Translations under genes and position numbers: made by a program
Notes under the pieces: model-generated
Database searches by the model: none
What the model was told of the DNA's origin: nothing
The model's input: the letters and a program-made list of their open reading frames with translations, nothing else
Part shown: piece after piece, positions 63,301-64,000 of the stretch
Numbering within the stretch: position 1 is the stretch's first letter
Layout: each line of letters opens with the position of its first letter
From: Bryobacteraceae bacterium
GTDB lineage: Bacteria; Acidobacteriota; Terriglobia; Bryobacterales; Bryobacteraceae
DNA length: 64,000 nucleotides
Direction of reading: 5' to 3'
Assembly: GCA_041394945.1 (NCBI GenBank)
Contig: JAWKHH010000005.1
Span: forward strand, 682,001-746,000

Positions 63301-64000
63301 CTATGGGATGGAGATGGTGGCCATCGGCTGCCAACCGGTGTTGTTTCCCGACTGGTCGCGCGCCGCCGCCCAGACGATCTTGTCTCCGTTGAAGGGGAAA
63401 TGAAAGTGCATGTTCACCACCGCCGTGACCGCGTTCCCGGAGCCGGTAACCGACGAGCCCACCGTGGCGATGGAGCACTGGCTGTTCACCGCCAGTCCCC
63501 AGGGTCCGCTCACCAGGTTGATCACTCCGGCGTACGGCCCCGCCGCGTCACCGGCGTTGTTCACAAGGTAAAGTTGGCCGGTGGCCGGGACCAGGGCGAA
63601 GTAGCACGCGTGGAGACCGTCCACGAAATCGTTGATCAGGATGTTGATCACGCCCAGGTCCGCAAAGCCCGCCGTGTCGGAGAACACCCCCGTGAACACC
63701 ACCGTCTGCGTATCGGCGCGAGCCGGGCTGAGGCTCACCACGGCCGTGCCGTTCCCCGCCGGTGTGCCTCCGGGGACCTCCCAAACGCCCTTGGCGTGCC
63801 AGCCGGAATTGCTAGCCGCCTGATCGCGCGCGCCCAGGTACACCAGCCGGCGCCCGGCGAATCCCGGCGCGAACGAGATGTTCAGGACGAGAGTGAGCGT
63901 CGTGCCGGAAGCTGTCACGCTCGATCCGGCGCCGTTCACCGTGCACTGGCCGTTCGACACCGATCCGGCGCCCGTGAACAGCAGCGAGCCGGCGAACGGT
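63301..64000 (-). CDS. Secreted repeat protein, N-terminus beyond window
   Basis: The frame is open to the right edge, so this is a C-terminal part of at least 230 residues. It contains two similar modules with a period near 157 residues: each begins NxQC (NGQCTVNG, NSQCSIAT), then GSSV, a SG turn, and ends GWxxxxxWEVP-like (SGWHAKGVWEVP, TGWQPMATISIP). Between them are VVFTGVFSDTAGFADLGVIN and LHACYFALVPATGQLYLVNN. It looks like a beta-sandwich surface protein of a type I recall from Solibacter genomes. No enzyme motif is seen. Confidence 0.8.
   Translation of the reverse strand, partial: PFAGSLLFTGAGSVSNGQCTVNGAGSSVTASGTTLTLVLNISFAPGFAGRRLVYLGARDQAASNSGWHAKGVWEVPGGTPAGNGTAVVSLSPARADTQTVVFTGVFSDTAGFADLGVINILINDFVDGLHACYFALVPATGQLYLVNNAGDAAGPYAGVINLVSGPWGLAVNSQCSIATVGSSVTGSGNAVTAVVNMHFHFPFNGDKIVWAAARDQSGNNTGWQPMATISIP

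Overview
The window looks like chromosomal DNA of an Acidobacteriota bacterium of the Bryobacterales / Solibacter type. Pointers are very high GC, a large NHL-repeat protein ending in what I recognise as the TIGR03437 domain first described from Solibacter, paired DUF1501/DUF1549-DUF1553 and DUF1552/DUF1592 surface proteins with PSCyt1-type haem motifs, several Tat-exported sulfatases, a Ser/Thr kinase with TPRs, and an S8 protease with NVVWG repeats. The assignment is inference from gene content; no rRNA is present. The only RNA gene found is a tRNA-Ala(CGC) at 43746-43821.

Layout. 1-4646: tripartite RND efflux operon (adaptor tail, RND pump, TolC-like channel). 4678-8557: CoA-transferase III, then an opposing UPF0182 membrane protein. 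8635-10056: sulfatase. 10100-15256: three overlapping + strand genes, ending in a 1257-residue protein that joins a KGGVGR-type MinD-like ATPase to a NACHT ATPase and a repeat-bearing C-terminal region. This is the best candidate for an undescribed, probably defensive, system. 15494-18847: oxidoreductase, exported RraA-like protein and sulfatase in one operon. 18852-25128: membrane protein, SRPBCC protein, and a 1470-residue NHL/TIGR03437 secreted protein.

25188-32232 is a tightly packed minus-strand operon: DUF1592-group cytochrome protein, DUF1552 protein, exported esterase, formylglycine-generating-enzyme-like protein and a TMTC-like TPR membrane protein. 32344-33954 is a graveyard: a frameshifted, truncated Ser/Thr kinase followed by an ECF sigma factor that has lost region 4. 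33978-38379 is an operon of PSCyt1/DUF1549/DUF1553 protein, DUF1501 protein and an AlkD-like DNA repair protein. 38632-41462 holds a small conserved-looking protein and an ABC exporter. 41518-43683 holds aminopeptidase P and a methyltransferase.

44124-53427 is a long + strand run: GHMP kinase, cobalamin-type radical SAM protein, fructose-6-phosphate aldolase, two small membrane-linked proteins, an APS kinase with a decayed ATP-sulfurylase domain, a LolA-like exported protein, a PF04020-type membrane protein and an intact Ser/Thr kinase. 53456-57828 (minus): sulfatase, S8 protease, A-type Fe-S carrier with a clear terminator, DinB protein. 57990-63279: two paralogous beta-propeller proteins facing each other around a DCC-domain membrane protein and two small unknown genes, then a glycerol-dehydrogenase-like enzyme. 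A repeat-built secreted protein runs off the right edge.

The general theme is export, surface polymer degradation (three sulfatases, esterase, propellers, haem-bearing DUF proteins) and signalling, typical of a soil polysaccharide degrader, with one inserted NACHT module.
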